Part shown: piece by piece, positions 45,550 through 55,948 of the stretch
How the letters are laid out: each line of letters opens with the position of its first letter
Numbering within the stretch: the stretch's first letter is position 1
Source: Archangium lipolyticum
Lineage (GTDB): Bacteria > Myxococcota > Myxococcia > Myxococcales > Myxococcaceae
Length of the DNA stretch: 64,000 nt
Reading direction: 5' to 3'
Assembly (NCBI RefSeq): GCF_024623785.1
Contig: NZ_JANKBZ010000010.1
Coordinates: forward strand, 186,001-250,000
Program-made: the position numbers and the translations under genes
Notes under the pieces: model-generated
What the model was told of the DNA's origin: nothing
What the model saw: only the letters and a program-made list of their open reading frames with translations
Database searches by the model: none

Positions 45550-47388
45550 ATGCATCCCTCTCGACTCCTCCTCGCGCTGGGGGCCCTCGTGGCCTCCGGT
45601 TGCGCCAGCGCTCCGCGTCTCGCGGAGTCTCAGACTCCTCCCGCCCAGACCCAGGCCGTGAAGGCCCCCGCCGAGCCCGTGCGGCTCACCCTGGTGGGCA
45701 CCAACGACTTCCACGGCTGGTTGATGCCCCACACCACCACCCTGGCCGGCGGCCTGGAGCTGCGGGAGGGTGGGGCGGCCGTCTTCGCCGGCTACGTGGC
45801 CCGGCTGCGCGCGGACAACCCGGACGGCGTGCTGCTGCTGGACGCGGGTGACCTCTTCCAGGGGACGCTCGCCTCCAACCTCACCGAGGGCGCTTCGGTC
45901 GTCGACGTCTACAACCAGCTGGGCTACGCCGCCGCCGCGCTCGGCAACCACGAGTTCGACTACGGGCCGGCGGGTCCCAAGGCGGTGCCCGGGCCGGGAG
46001 AGGATCCCTTCGGGGCGCTCGTCGCGCGCATCCGCCAGGCGCGCTTCCCGCTGCTCTCCGTCAACGTCCGCGAGGCCGCTTCCGGCCAGCATCCCGCGTG
46101 GTTCGGCAATGACGGCACGCTGCTGGTGACGCTCAAGGGCGTGAAGGTGGGAGTCATCGGCCTCACCACGCCCTCCACCCCCCGCATCGTCAACCCCGCG
46201 CTCGTGTCCACCCTGCGCTTCGACGACATGGTGCCCGCCACGCTGGAGGCCGCGAAGCGCCTGCGCGCCCAGGGCGCCGAGGTGGTGGTGGGGGTCGCCC
46301 ACGCCGGTGGCAAGTGCGCCGATCTCTCCAACCCACGTGACACCTCGAGCTGTGACCGGAAGGACGGGGAGATCTACGAGCTCGTCGAGTCGCTGCCGCC
46401 GGGCACCCTGGACGTCGTCTTCGCCGGCCACACCCACCAGGCCATGGGTCACTTCTTCGGGGACGTGCCCGTCCTGTCCACCTGGGGCCTGGGCCGCTCC
46501 TTCGGTGTGGTGGAGCTCTTCGTGGACCCGGAGAGCCGCAAGGTGCTGACCGAGCGCACCCGTCTCCAGGCCGCCATCCCCGTGTGCGCCCAGGTGGACG
46601 AGAAGACGGGCAGCTGCGACCCGCGCAAGCTGAAGGAGGCCGGCGCCACGGTGCGGCTCGTGGCCCCCACCTTCCTCGGAGGGCCCGTGGTGGCGGACAA
46701 GGAGGTGGAGGCGCTCGTGGCCCCCGTGCTCGCGCGCGTGGAGGAGGAGCAGCGCCGGCCGCTCGGCGTCACCGTCACCGCGCCCCTGGGGCGCAACTAC
46801 GAGAACGAGAGCGCGCTCGGCGACGTCCTCACGGACTCGCTGCGGGAGATGGAGAAGGTGGACGTGGCCCTGCTCAACTCCGGCGGCCTGCGCGCCAACC
46901 TGAAGGCGGGGCCGCTCACCTATGGCGACCTCTACGAGGTGTTGCCCTTCGACAACACGGTGGCCATCGTCACCGTCACCGGGGACGAGCTGCGGCGCCT
47001 GCTGGTGGCCGCCTATGGCACGGGCAGTGGCGTCTTCCAGCAGTCCGGGCTGAAGGTGAAGCTCGCGCGCTGCGCCGGCCCCGAGCGCCTGCGTGACGTC
47101 ACCCTGGCCAATGGCAAGCCGCTCGAGCCCAAGCGCCTGTACCGGGTGGTGCTGCCGGACTTCCTGGCCCGAGGCGCCGCTGGACTTGGCACCGTGCTGT
47201 CCCAGGTCCCCCCCGAGCGTATCGACCTGGGCCTCGGCCGCGAGCAGATCCTCCGTGACGCGCTCGCCACATGGTGGAAGAGCCGCGGCGCGCCCATCTC
47301 GGCGCCCGCTACAGGCCGCATCAGCTTCGTGGAGGGCGGTGAGTGCGCCTCCAAGGGCCCCGCGGCGCCCCGCTCCGTGCGGCCTTGA
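45550..47388 (+). CDS. UshA-like 5'-nucleotidase/phosphodiesterase lipoprotein
   Basis: A 612-residue lipoprotein (signal peptide ending VASGC, Cys18) with a calcineurin-type metallophosphatase domain: TNDFHGW, LLDAGDLFQG, GNHEFDYG and FAGHTHQ supply the two-metal site. From about residue 400 a 5'-nucleotidase C-terminal domain has YENESALGDVLTDSL, LLNSGGLRANL and GDLYEVLPFDNTV. It should dephosphorylate extracellular nucleotides or cyclic nucleotides. Placed 45 bases after the phytase, it suggests a phosphate-scavenging pair. The ATG at 45550 is the one that begins the signal peptide. Confidence 0.9.
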   Translation: MHPSRLLLALGALVASGCASAPRLAESQTPPAQTQAVKAPAEPVRLTLVGTNDFHGWLMPHTTTLAGGLELREGGAAVFAGYVARLRADNPDGVLLLDAGDLFQGTLASNLTEGASVVDVYNQLGYAAAALGNHEFDYGPAGPKAVPGPGEDPFGALVARIRQARFPLLSVNVREAASGQHPAWFGNDGTLLVTLKGVKVGVIGLTTPSTPRIVNPALVSTLRFDDMVPATLEAAKRLRAQGAEVVVGVAHAGGKCADLSNPRDTSSCDRKDGEIYELVESLPPGTLDVVFAGHTHQAMGHFFGDVPVLSTWGLGRSFGVVELFVDPESRKVLTERTRLQAAIPVCAQVDEKTGSCDPRKLKEAGATVRLVAPTFLGGPVVADKEVEALVAPVLARVEEEQRRPLGVTVTAPLGRNYENESALGDVLTDSLREMEKVDVALLNSGGLRANLKAGPLTYGDLYEVLPFDNTVAIVTVTGDELRRLLVAAYGTGSGVFQQSGLKVKLARCAGPERLRDVTLANGKPLEPKRLYRVVLPDFLARGAAGLGTVLSQVPPERIDLGLGREQILRDALATWWKSRGAPISAPATGRISFVEGGECASKGPAAPRSVRP

Positions 47389-47403
47389 CAAAAGGGCCGA
47401 CAT

Positions 47404-47435
47404 CGCGCGCGGGCCGGAAAATCGGCTCGCGCGCG
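47404..47435 (+). terminator. strong GC hairpin after nucleotidase gene
   Basis: A stem of 13 bp (47404-47416 with 47423-47435, one G-T pair) with loop GAAAAT, starting 15 bases after the stop. No T-run follows, so it is a stable 3' structure rather than a textbook intrinsic terminator. Confidence 0.5.
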
Positions 47436-47619
47436 GCCGGGCACTTCGCTGGAGCATGCGCAAGTGGCCGAGATCCGGGCAGATCACGGCCCGAGCCTAA
47501 AAATCGGCCTGGGATCAGTTTCCAACTCCCGGATTCCTCCTTACTCTAGGGGAGGCGCGTCGTGATTCGCCGAGCCTCTCAAGGCCCGAATCACGGTCCG
47601 CCGGCAGGGAGGGAAAGAC

Positions 47620-48018
47620 ATGCTTTACAAGGTGACCCCGATGATGCCACCGCCGGCCTCCAAGGAGGCCAAGGCGCGTGAGCCGGGGCAGCCGCGCAAG
47701 CGGCGCAAGTCGGCCGTCTACGATGCCGACGGGCACGAGGTGCTCATCTCGCTGATGTGCATCAAATGCCGCTCGCTCAAGCCGCTCGCGCAGTTCGGCC
47801 TGCGCAAGATGGCGGATGGCGCCATCCGCAACCAGCCCTGGTGCCGCACCTGCCGCTCCGGCGCGGGGACGCGCAAGCCGAAGGCTGGCGAGAAGGCCAA
47901 CGAGGTGCTCGAGGCCGTCAACGAGGCCGAGGCTCCCGAAGCGCCCAACCTCCAGGTCGTGCCGGTTCCGGCCGCCTCCGAGGAAGAGACGCCGATCTCC
48001 GTCGCCTCTCAAGGCTGA
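47620..48018 (+). CDS. small two-CxxC protein, putative zinc ribbon
   Basis: A 132-residue protein. A basic N-terminus (EPGQPRKRRKSAVYD) leads to MCIKCRSLKPLAQFGLRKMADGAIRNQPWCRTC, where two CxxC pairs about 30 residues apart could bind zinc. A Lys-rich then acidic tail completes it. The charge pattern suggests nucleic acid contact; no family is recognised. The ATG at 47620 has a good GGAGGG site. The 231-base space before it holds the GC hairpin and probably its promoter. Confidence 0.7.
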   Translation: MLYKVTPMMPPPASKEAKAREPGQPRKRRKSAVYDADGHEVLISLMCIKCRSLKPLAQFGLRKMADGAIRNQPWCRTCRSGAGTRKPKAGEKANEVLEAVNEAEAPEAPNLQVVPVPAASEEETPISVASQG

Positions 48019-48168
48019 CGCAGGGCCAGGCTGATCCGCCGGGGACCGTGTCCTCCCGAGGGCCGGAGCGCTTCGCTTCGACCCGGAATGGATCGATCCG
48101 TCCTCGGTGCGAGGTGCGGAGCCTGGAAGAGGCGCGGAGTGTGAGAAAATGATGCGCCGGGGATCGGA

Positions 48169-49071
48169 GTGGGCGCTACCGGACAGCGCTTCTCCATCCG
48201 TGCTTCACGGGCATTCCTGGACGCGTACAACGGACGCGTGATCGCTCTGAAAACCAGGGACCCGAACGTCCTCCGTAGGAACAACGTCAAAGTCACGGGC
48301 AGGGGAACGCAGCCGATGCTGTTCGCGCACGGTTTTGGCTGCGATCAGCACATGTGGCGCTTCGTGAGCCCCGCCTTCGAGGATGACTACCGGGTCATCC
48401 TGTTCGACTACGTCGGCTCGGGCCGGTCGGATCTCCGCGCGTACAACGCCGAGCGCTACTCCGATCTGAACGGCTACGCGCAGGACATCCTCGACATCTG
48501 CGAGGCCCTGGAGCTGGAGGACGTCATCCTCGTCGGGCACTCCGTCAGCAGCATGATCGGGCTGCTGGCCTCCATCAAGGAGCCCAGGCGCTTCCAGCGC
48601 CTCGTCTTCGTGAGCCCCTCGCCCCGCTACATCAACGACGCTCCGGACTACGTCGGCGGCTTCGAGCGCAAGGACATCGAGGAGCTGCTGGACACGATGG
48701 ACAAGAACTACATCGGCTGGGCGAGCTTCCTGGCCCCGACGATCATGCAGAACGGGGACAGGCCGGAGCTGAGCGACGAGCTCCGGGACAGCTTCTGCTC
48801 CACGGATCCGAACATCGCCCGGCGGTTCGCGCAGGTGACGTTCTTCTCGGACAACCGGAAGGATCTGCCCAAGCTCACCGTGCCCTCGCTCATCCTCCAG
48901 TGCTCGGAGGATCTGATCGCGCCGAGGGAGGTGGGCGAGTATCTCCACCGCCACGTGCCGGGCAGCACGCTGCGGGTCATGAAGGCCACGGGCCACTGCC
49001 CGCACATGAGTGCCCCCGAGGAGACGATCGGCCTCATCAAGGACTACCTGGGCTCCCCATGCGTGCCGTGA
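48169..49071 (+). CDS. rsbQ: RsbQ-like alpha/beta hydrolase
   Basis: A 300-residue hydrolase extremely close to Bacillus RsbQ in motif order: [62 protein letters not shown] (Ser125), [40 protein letters not shown] and TGHCPHMS (catalytic His). RsbQ hydrolyses a small hydrophobic signal and activates the PAS phosphatase RsbP in the energy-stress branch of sigma-B control. GTG at 48169 is assumed; GTG 48238 would give 277 residues, nearer to the RsbQ size. Its stop overlaps the start of the PAS kinase (TGATG), the equivalent of the rsbQP pair. Confidence 0.92.
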   Translation: MGATGQRFSIRASRAFLDAYNGRVIALKTRDPNVLRRNNVKVTGRGTQPMLFAHGFGCDQHMWRFVSPAFEDDYRVILFDYVGSGRSDLRAYNAERYSDLNGYAQDILDICEALELEDVILVGHSVSSMIGLLASIKEPRRFQRLVFVSPSPRYINDAPDYVGGFERKDIEELLDTMDKNYIGWASFLAPTIMQNGDRPELSDELRDSFCSTDPNIARRFAQVTFFSDNRKDLPKLTVPSLILQCSEDLIAPREVGEYLHRHVPGSTLRVMKATGHCPHMSAPEETIGLIKDYLGSPCVP

Positions 49072-50297
49072 TGGCTTCGCGTAGAGACGAGATGACGACC
49101 GGACACGCGGAAGATCTGCTCGACATCGCGCCCTGCGGTTTCTTCTCGTTCACCGATGAGGGAACCCTCGTGGTCGTCAACGACACGTTGCTGGGCATGC
49201 TGGGATATACCCGCGACGAGCTGGTAGGCAGCCACGTGGAGACGATCCTGACACTGGCGAGCCGCCTGTTCTACCAGACCCATTTCTTCCCGCTGCTCCG
49301 GATGCAGGGCAAGGCGGAGGAGATCTCCCTCTCGCTGAGCTCGAAGGGCCGCGAATCCGTTCCCGTGCTCCTCAGCGCCGTGCGCAGGGAGCGCGAGGGA
49401 AAGGTCGTCAATCACTGCGCGCTCCTTTCGGTGCGCGAGCGTGGGAAGTACGAGGACGAGCTGCTGAGGGCGAAGCGGGAGGCGGAGGAGGCGCTGCGCA
49501 GCAACGAGCAGCTGGTCCAGGCCCGGCAGGAGTTGCAACTGCGGGCCCAGGAGCTCGACCAGCAGCTCCACCGGCTGGAGCAGAACAACCAGGAGCTCAC
49601 GCGCATCAGCACCATCCTGGCGCATGATCTGCGGGAGCCGATGCGCAAGCTCTCCGTGTTCGCGTCCCTCTTCACGAAGGAGGACCGGCAGGTGCTGTCC
49701 CTGACGGGCCAGCGCTCGTTGGATCGGATCAAGGCGGAGAGCGCGCGCATGGATCGGCTGCTCACGGCGCTCCAGCAGTTCGTGTCGCTGGACATGACCG
49801 ATGAGCCGACCGAGGAGGTGGACCTGAATGACGCGGTGAGCAGCGCTCAGCAGATGGTGTCGGAGAGGACCGAGCGGGGCGCGCCGAAGGTGCGGAGCGA
49901 GCCGCTCCCGGTGATCCACGGCCGGCGCCGGCAGCTGGTGATGTTGTTCTACCAGCTGCTCGACAACGCGGTGAAGTTCCGCACCCCCGAGGTGTTCCCG
50001 CAGGTCGACATCGACTTCCAGGTGCTCCAGCTCAACAGCTTCCGGGCGATCAAGGACAAGTACCGCTACGTCGATTTCGTGCGGATCGTGCTCGAGGACA
50101 ACGGAGTCGGGTTCCACGGCCGCTACAGCGATTACGTGTTCGAGGCGCTGAGGAAGTTGGACACGAACAGCCCGGGCCCTGGAATCGGTCTGGCCATCTG
50201 CCGCAAGGTGGTGGAGAGCCACGGCGGCTCCATCTCGGCCGAGTCGGAGCCGGGCCGCGGGGCCAGGTTCACGATCCTGCTGCCGCTGGAGCAGTGA
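49071..50297 (+). CDS. PAS-domain histidine kinase, RsbQ partner
   Basis: A 408-residue cytoplasmic sensor kinase. Residues about 13-122 are a PAS domain (IAPCGFFSFTDEGTLVVVNDTLLGMLGYTRDEL), 125-178 a coiled coil, and the HisKA helix has His185 in ILAHDLREPMRKLS. The HATPase domain shows LLDNAVKF (N box), LEDNGVGF (G1) and PGPGIGLAICRKVVESHGG (G2). In Bacillus the RsbQ partner is a PAS phosphatase; here the output is a kinase. The start is ATG 49071, overlapping the rsbQ stop. No response regulator follows, so the target is encoded elsewhere. It is convergent with the Hsp70 operon. Confidence 0.9.
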   Translation: MASRRDEMTTGHAEDLLDIAPCGFFSFTDEGTLVVVNDTLLGMLGYTRDELVGSHVETILTLASRLFYQTHFFPLLRMQGKAEEISLSLSSKGRESVPVLLSAVRREREGKVVNHCALLSVRERGKYEDELLRAKREAEEALRSNEQLVQARQELQLRAQELDQQLHRLEQNNQELTRISTILAHDLREPMRKLSVFASLFTKEDRQVLSLTGQRSLDRIKAESARMDRLLTALQQFVSLDMTDEPTEEVDLNDAVSSAQQMVSERTERGAPKVRSEPLPVIHGRRRQLVMLFYQLLDNAVKFRTPEVFPQVDIDFQVLQLNSFRAIKDKYRYVDFVRIVLEDNGVGFHGRYSDYVFEALRKLDTNSPGPGIGLAICRKVVESHGGSISAESEPGRGARFTILLPLEQ

Positions 50298-50326
50298 CAG
50301 CAGTCACCGCTCCCGTACGGAGGGGT

Positions 50327-53104
50327 CTACAGGCGCAGGCCCGCCGGGAGCGTGTCGCCCAGGGCCCGTGCTTCATCCGCGGCCTCGAGCGCCACCACTT
50401 CCGTCACCATCCGTACCCAGGTGTCGGACGCCTTCGACTTGCGCAGCGCCTGGGCGGCCCTGGCTCGCAGCTCGGGGCTGATGTCCCGCGTCCGGTCTCC
50501 CGTGAGCCGCGCGAGCTGCGCCGCCGCGAACTGCGCCCCGTCGATGCGCTCGAGGCCCAGCTCCAGCAGCAGGGACAGCCAGGACTCCGCCACCTCCACG
50601 TCCACCACCTTGTGGCCGCTGCCGTACAGCGGCACCCGCGCGCCCAGCCGTCCCAGCGCCCATGCCCAGGGGCCGCCGCTCTTGTTCTCCGCCTTCAGCC
50701 GTGCCGCCACCCAGCCCCCCAGCTCCGCCTTGTCCTCCGGCGCGATGTGCTCCAGCGAGGCCGCCGTGCGCACCATCTCGTCCAGGCCCTCGGGCTGGAT
50801 GCCCTTCTGCTTCGTCTGCGGCTGCGACGTCTCCGGCGGCACCCTCCGCGCCAGGTGCGGCTTCAGGTAGTCGTACAGCTTGCGCTGCTGCGCCTCGCTC
50901 AGTCCGCCCGCCATCCGCCGCCACATCACCCAGAACTCGATCCAGACCGACTTCTCGGTGTGGTGCTGCACCAGCGGGTCGAACAGCGAGAACGTCTGCT
51001 CCGCCCGCCAGTGGTCCAGCGGGTAGCCGAAGCCCGGCCGCAGCGTGAAGCCCGTCAGGCTGTAGAAGACGCGCTCGTGGTCCGCCGTGCGGCGCCGCTT
51101 CGACGCTCCCGCGAACAGGGAGCTCCACAGCTCGCGCAGCACCGGCACCCGCCACGTCTCCTTCGGGCCCAGCACCTTCTCCAGCGTGCGCGACAGCTGC
51201 TTCACGTCCTTTGGACCAATGGGCAGCGGCTTGTTCCCGTACACCCGCTCGACGTTCTCCTTCGCCTCGGCGAAGCGCGCGGGCATGGACTCGGTGACGG
51301 TCAGCTCGCGCTCGCCACCCGTGCCCCGCAGCTCGAACTCCAACCGCCAGCGCTCGTCCGCCACGTTCGACACGGCGAAGAGCTCCAGCGTGCCGATCTC
51401 CGTGAGCCCCGCCTGCAGGTGCACCGGCACCTCCGCCGTCTTCCCCGAAGTCCCCTTGAGCACCGTGTGGATCGGCGGCAGCGGCTTCAGGTCCTCCGTC
51501 AGCGCCACCACGTCGCCCGGCTTGTCGATGCGGTCGCTCGTGGTGGAGTGCAGCGTGAACTGCACCGGGCGCCCCAGCGTGAGCGTGAAGGAGCGCTCGC
51601 CGATGTCGACCTGGTTGCCCTCCTCGAAGCCTCGCGGGATGAGGCACAGCACCGGCTGCTCCGCGCTGTCCGCCGCCCGTTGCAGGGACACGTAGTACGC
51701 CCGCGCCGCGCCACCGCCGATGCGCAGGCCGTGCCCGCGCCGCACCAGCCCGTAGTAGGCCGCGCCGCGCGCCACCGCCAGCTCCAGTGACTCGTGCTTC
51801 AGCAGCCGGATGCGCGGGGCTCCCGGCCACCAGGCGCTCACCGCCTCCACCAGCCGCTCGGACAGCTGGGGCGAGTTGAAGACACCGCCATTGAGCAGGA
51901 TGGCGTCCGGGCGGGGCAGGGCACCTTCCGCGGGCGCCGTCTCCCCGAGCGCCGCGAAGCCCGCCGCCGCGTGCTGCGCGAGGAAGGCCGCCAGGTGACG
52001 GGTGATGGCCGCGTCCTGCGCGTACGGGAGCCCCAGCTCCTGGAGCGCCATGCGCGACACGCGTCGCGGACGCTCGTTCGAGCCCGAGCGCGGGAAGAAG
52101 CCATCCATGACGATGGCCTCCGCCTCCTCGCGCGTCAGCTCCGTGGACAGCGAACCTCCCAGCAGCCGGCTGCCCTCGGCCACCAGTGACACGCCGTAGC
52201 GCTCGGGCGGGCTGGAGCCCAGCAGCGCCTCCTTGGCGGTGCGGGCGGCCTGGATGGCCTGCGTCCACTGCGTGGCGGACAGGCGCCGGTTGCCATCCGG
52301 GAAGAGCTTCTCCTCCACGCGCCTGGCCAGCGCGGCGTCCATGTTGTCGCCGCCGAGCATCAGGTGCTCGCCCACCGCGAGCCGCCGCAGCATGGGGCCC
52401 TCGGGGGACACGCCCGCGTGCACCAGGGTGAAGTCCGTGGTGCCGCCGCCCACGTCCACCACCAGCACCAGCCGCACCGTCTCCAGCGACTTCGCCAGGT
52501 CCTTCCGGTGGCGCGCCGTGTAGTCGTAGAAGGCCGCCTGCGGCTCCTCCAGGAGGGTGAACTTTTCCAGGCCCGCCTTGCGCGCGGCACTCACCGTGAG
52601 GGCTCGCGCCGCCTCGTCGAAGGAGGCGGGCACGGTGATGACCACCTCCTGCTGGGCGAGCGGCGCGTCCGGGTGGGCGTGGTTCCACGCCTGGGCCATG
52701 TGCTGGAGGAGCAGGGCGCTCGCCTCCACCGGGGACACCTTCGCCACGTCCGCCGGAGCGCCCCACGGGAGGATGGGCGCCGAGCGGTCCACGCCCGGGT
52801 GGCACAGCCAGCTCTTCGCCGACGTCACCACCCGGCCCGGCACCCGGGCGCCCTGCCAGCGGGCGAGCTCGCCCACCACGTGCGGGCCGCTCTCGCCCCA
52901 GGGGAGGCGGAGCGACCCGGCGGCGAGCTCATGTCCGGCGGGCACGTAGACGCACGAGGGCAGCAGCGAGCGCGGGCTCACCTCGCCCTGGCGCACCAGC
53001 TGGGGGACGGGGAAGTCCTCCACGGGTGCGGCGGGCCCCTTCGAGGGGTCCACCGAGGCGACGGCGCAATGGGTGGTTCCGAGGTCGATGCCGACGATGT
53101 GCAT
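50327..53104 (-). CDS. Hsp70-family protein with long C-terminal extension
   Basis: A 925-residue protein. Residues 1 to about 460 are an Hsp70/DnaK-type ATPase: GIDLGTTHCAVASVD (phosphate 1), EVVITVPASFDEAAR, LLEEPQAAFYDY, VVDVGGGTTDFTLV (phosphate 2) and ILLNGGVFNSP. A beta-rich segment (FTLTLGRPVQFTLH) resembles part of the substrate-binding domain. The last 330 residues are helical and do not match DnaK; they resemble the DUF3731-type extension. It lies 37 bases downstream of a second Hsp70 gene and is probably co-transcribed with it and DUF2760. The client is unknown. Confidence 0.85.
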   Translation of the reverse strand: MHIVGIDLGTTHCAVASVDPSKGPAAPVEDFPVPQLVRQGEVSPRSLLPSCVYVPAGHELAAGSLRLPWGESGPHVVGELARWQGARVPGRVVTSAKSWLCHPGVDRSAPILPWGAPADVAKVSPVEASALLLQHMAQAWNHAHPDAPLAQQEVVITVPASFDEAARALTVSAARKAGLEKFTLLEEPQAAFYDYTARHRKDLAKSLETVRLVLVVDVGGGTTDFTLVHAGVSPEGPMLRRLAVGEHLMLGGDNMDAALARRVEEKLFPDGNRRLSATQWTQAIQAARTAKEALLGSSPPERYGVSLVAEGSRLLGGSLSTELTREEAEAIVMDGFFPRSGSNERPRRVSRMALQELGLPYAQDAAITRHLAAFLAQHAAAGFAALGETAPAEGALPRPDAILLNGGVFNSPQLSERLVEAVSAWWPGAPRIRLLKHESLELAVARGAAYYGLVRRGHGLRIGGGAARAYYVSLQRAADSAEQPVLCLIPRGFEEGNQVDIGERSFTLTLGRPVQFTLHSTTSDRIDKPGDVVALTEDLKPLPPIHTVLKGTSGKTAEVPVHLQAGLTEIGTLELFAVSNVADERWRLEFELRGTGGERELTVTESMPARFAEAKENVERVYGNKPLPIGPKDVKQLSRTLEKVLGPKETWRVPVLRELWSSLFAGASKRRRTADHERVFYSLTGFTLRPGFGYPLDHWRAEQTFSLFDPLVQHHTEKSVWIEFWVMWRRMAGGLSEAQQRKLYDYLKPHLARRVPPETSQPQTKQKGIQPEGLDEMVRTAASLEHIAPEDKAELGGWVAARLKAENKSGGPWAWALGRLGARVPLYGSGHKVVDVEVAESWLSLLLELGLERIDGAQFAAAQLARLTGDRTRDISPELRARAAQALRKSKASDTWVRMVTEVVALEAADEARALGDTLPAGLRL

Positions 53105-53141
53105 AGGCGTGCGTGCGGCCCTCCCTGGCCGCGGGCCCCTT

Positions 53142-54992
<1,851 letters not shown>

Positions 54993-55009
54993 ATGGGCTC
55001 AATCTGGTG

Positions 55010-55609
55010 TCAGGGCAGCTCGACTTCAGCGGGCGCGAGGACCCGAGGGTCCATCGCCGGACTGGTGGACGGGAATTTCACGGCCGTGGTCACCCAGCCG
55101 TGGTGCTTCAGCGCGCCGTTGTAGGGAGGCTGGCCCGCCACGTTGCCGGTGAGGCGGATGCGCTGGGCGTCGAAGCCGGCGGGCACGTTCACCGCGTCAC
55201 CCTCGGACTGGGGCAGCACCGGCTCCAGGGTGAGGTACTGGCGCAGCACCTTGCGGCACCCCTCGTGGACGATGCGGGCCGCGGCGCCCACGTCCGCGTC
55301 CGGGAAGGCGGCCACGTCCTCCTGGAGGAAGTCGATGAGGCGCCCCTCCCGCTGGAGCATGGCGAGCACCTGCAGGGCCGAGGCGTGCTCCCGCTCGGGG
55401 GGCGGCGGAGCGGGCGGTTGCTTCTCCACCGGCTCTGCCTTGTTCGGCAGCTCGGCGGGCGTGGCTCCGGCCGGCAGCAGGCCAGCCTTGTCGGCCTCGC
55501 GCACGGGCAGTACGGCCTGCGCGAACGGCGGGTTGAACCAGATCCGCCAGAAGCACACGAACGCGAGCCAGAAACGGGCGAAGAACGAAAGCGAGGGCTG
55601 TTCGGTCAT
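55010..55609 (-). CDS. DUF2760-like protein
   Basis: A 199-residue protein. An N-terminal hydrophobic segment (FFARFWLAFVCFWRIWFNP) may be an amphipathic or membrane helix, then a Pro-rich linker (PVEKQPPAPPPPERE). The domain from about 75 has ALQVLAMLQREGRLIDFLQEDVAAFPDADVGAAARIVHEGCRKVLRQYL and GFDAQRIRLTGNV, PPYNGALKHHGW, which match the DUF2760 family. That family is commonly found next to two Hsp70-like genes, as here. First gene of the operon, downstream of the tRNA-Ala terminator. Confidence 0.82.
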   Translation of the reverse strand: MTEQPSLSFFARFWLAFVCFWRIWFNPPFAQAVLPVREADKAGLLPAGATPAELPNKAEPVEKQPPAPPPPEREHASALQVLAMLQREGRLIDFLQEDVAAFPDADVGAAARIVHEGCRKVLRQYLTLEPVLPQSEGDAVNVPAGFDAQRIRLTGNVAGQPPYNGALKHHGWVTTAVKFPSTSPAMDPRVLAPAEVELP

Positions 55610-55661
55610 CGGCCCCGGATAACAGAGCGCCGGAGCTTTTCAACGAACTCGAAGCCCAAAT

Positions 55662-55695
55662 GAAAAGGGCCTCACTGTTTCCAGTGAGGCCCTTC
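55662..55695 (-). terminator. Rho-independent terminator of tRNA-Ala
   Basis: A perfect 11-bp stem (55667-55677 with 55682-55692) and a 4-base loop. On the minus strand the stem is followed by TTTT (from AAAA at 55663-55666). It ends the tRNA transcript and separates it from the DUF2760 operon. Confidence 0.9.
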
Positions 55696-55703
55696 TCACT
55701 TCA

Positions 55704-55779
<76 letters not shown>

Positions 55780-55832
55780 ACATTGGGTGTCCTACCGGCG
55801 ACGCGGTTTCTCGCCGCCGAAAGACGAACGGG

Positions 55833-55861
55833 CAATTACAGGACCCTATTCCACGTGTCAA
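55833..55861 (-). promoter_or_regulatory. sigma70-type promoter of tRNA-Ala
   Basis: On the minus strand, TTGACA (55861-55856) and TAATTG (55838-55833) are separated by 17 bases. The predicted start is about 47 bases before the tRNA. Confidence 0.75.
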
Positions 55862-55890
55862 GCCGGGAATCTTCCGGCCCTCTTGTGCGA

Positions 55891-55919
55891 TTGACGCGCG
55901 GCAACTCGGGGTGTCATAA
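55891..55919 (+). promoter_or_regulatory. probable promoter of TPR gene
   Basis: TTGACG (55891-55896), a 17-base spacer and TCATAA (55914-55919) lie about 30 bases before the ATG at 55949. It is back-to-back with the tRNA promoter. Confidence 0.5.
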
Positions 55920-55948
55920 GAACCCCCTCCACAGGCGCCCCTTTCGGA

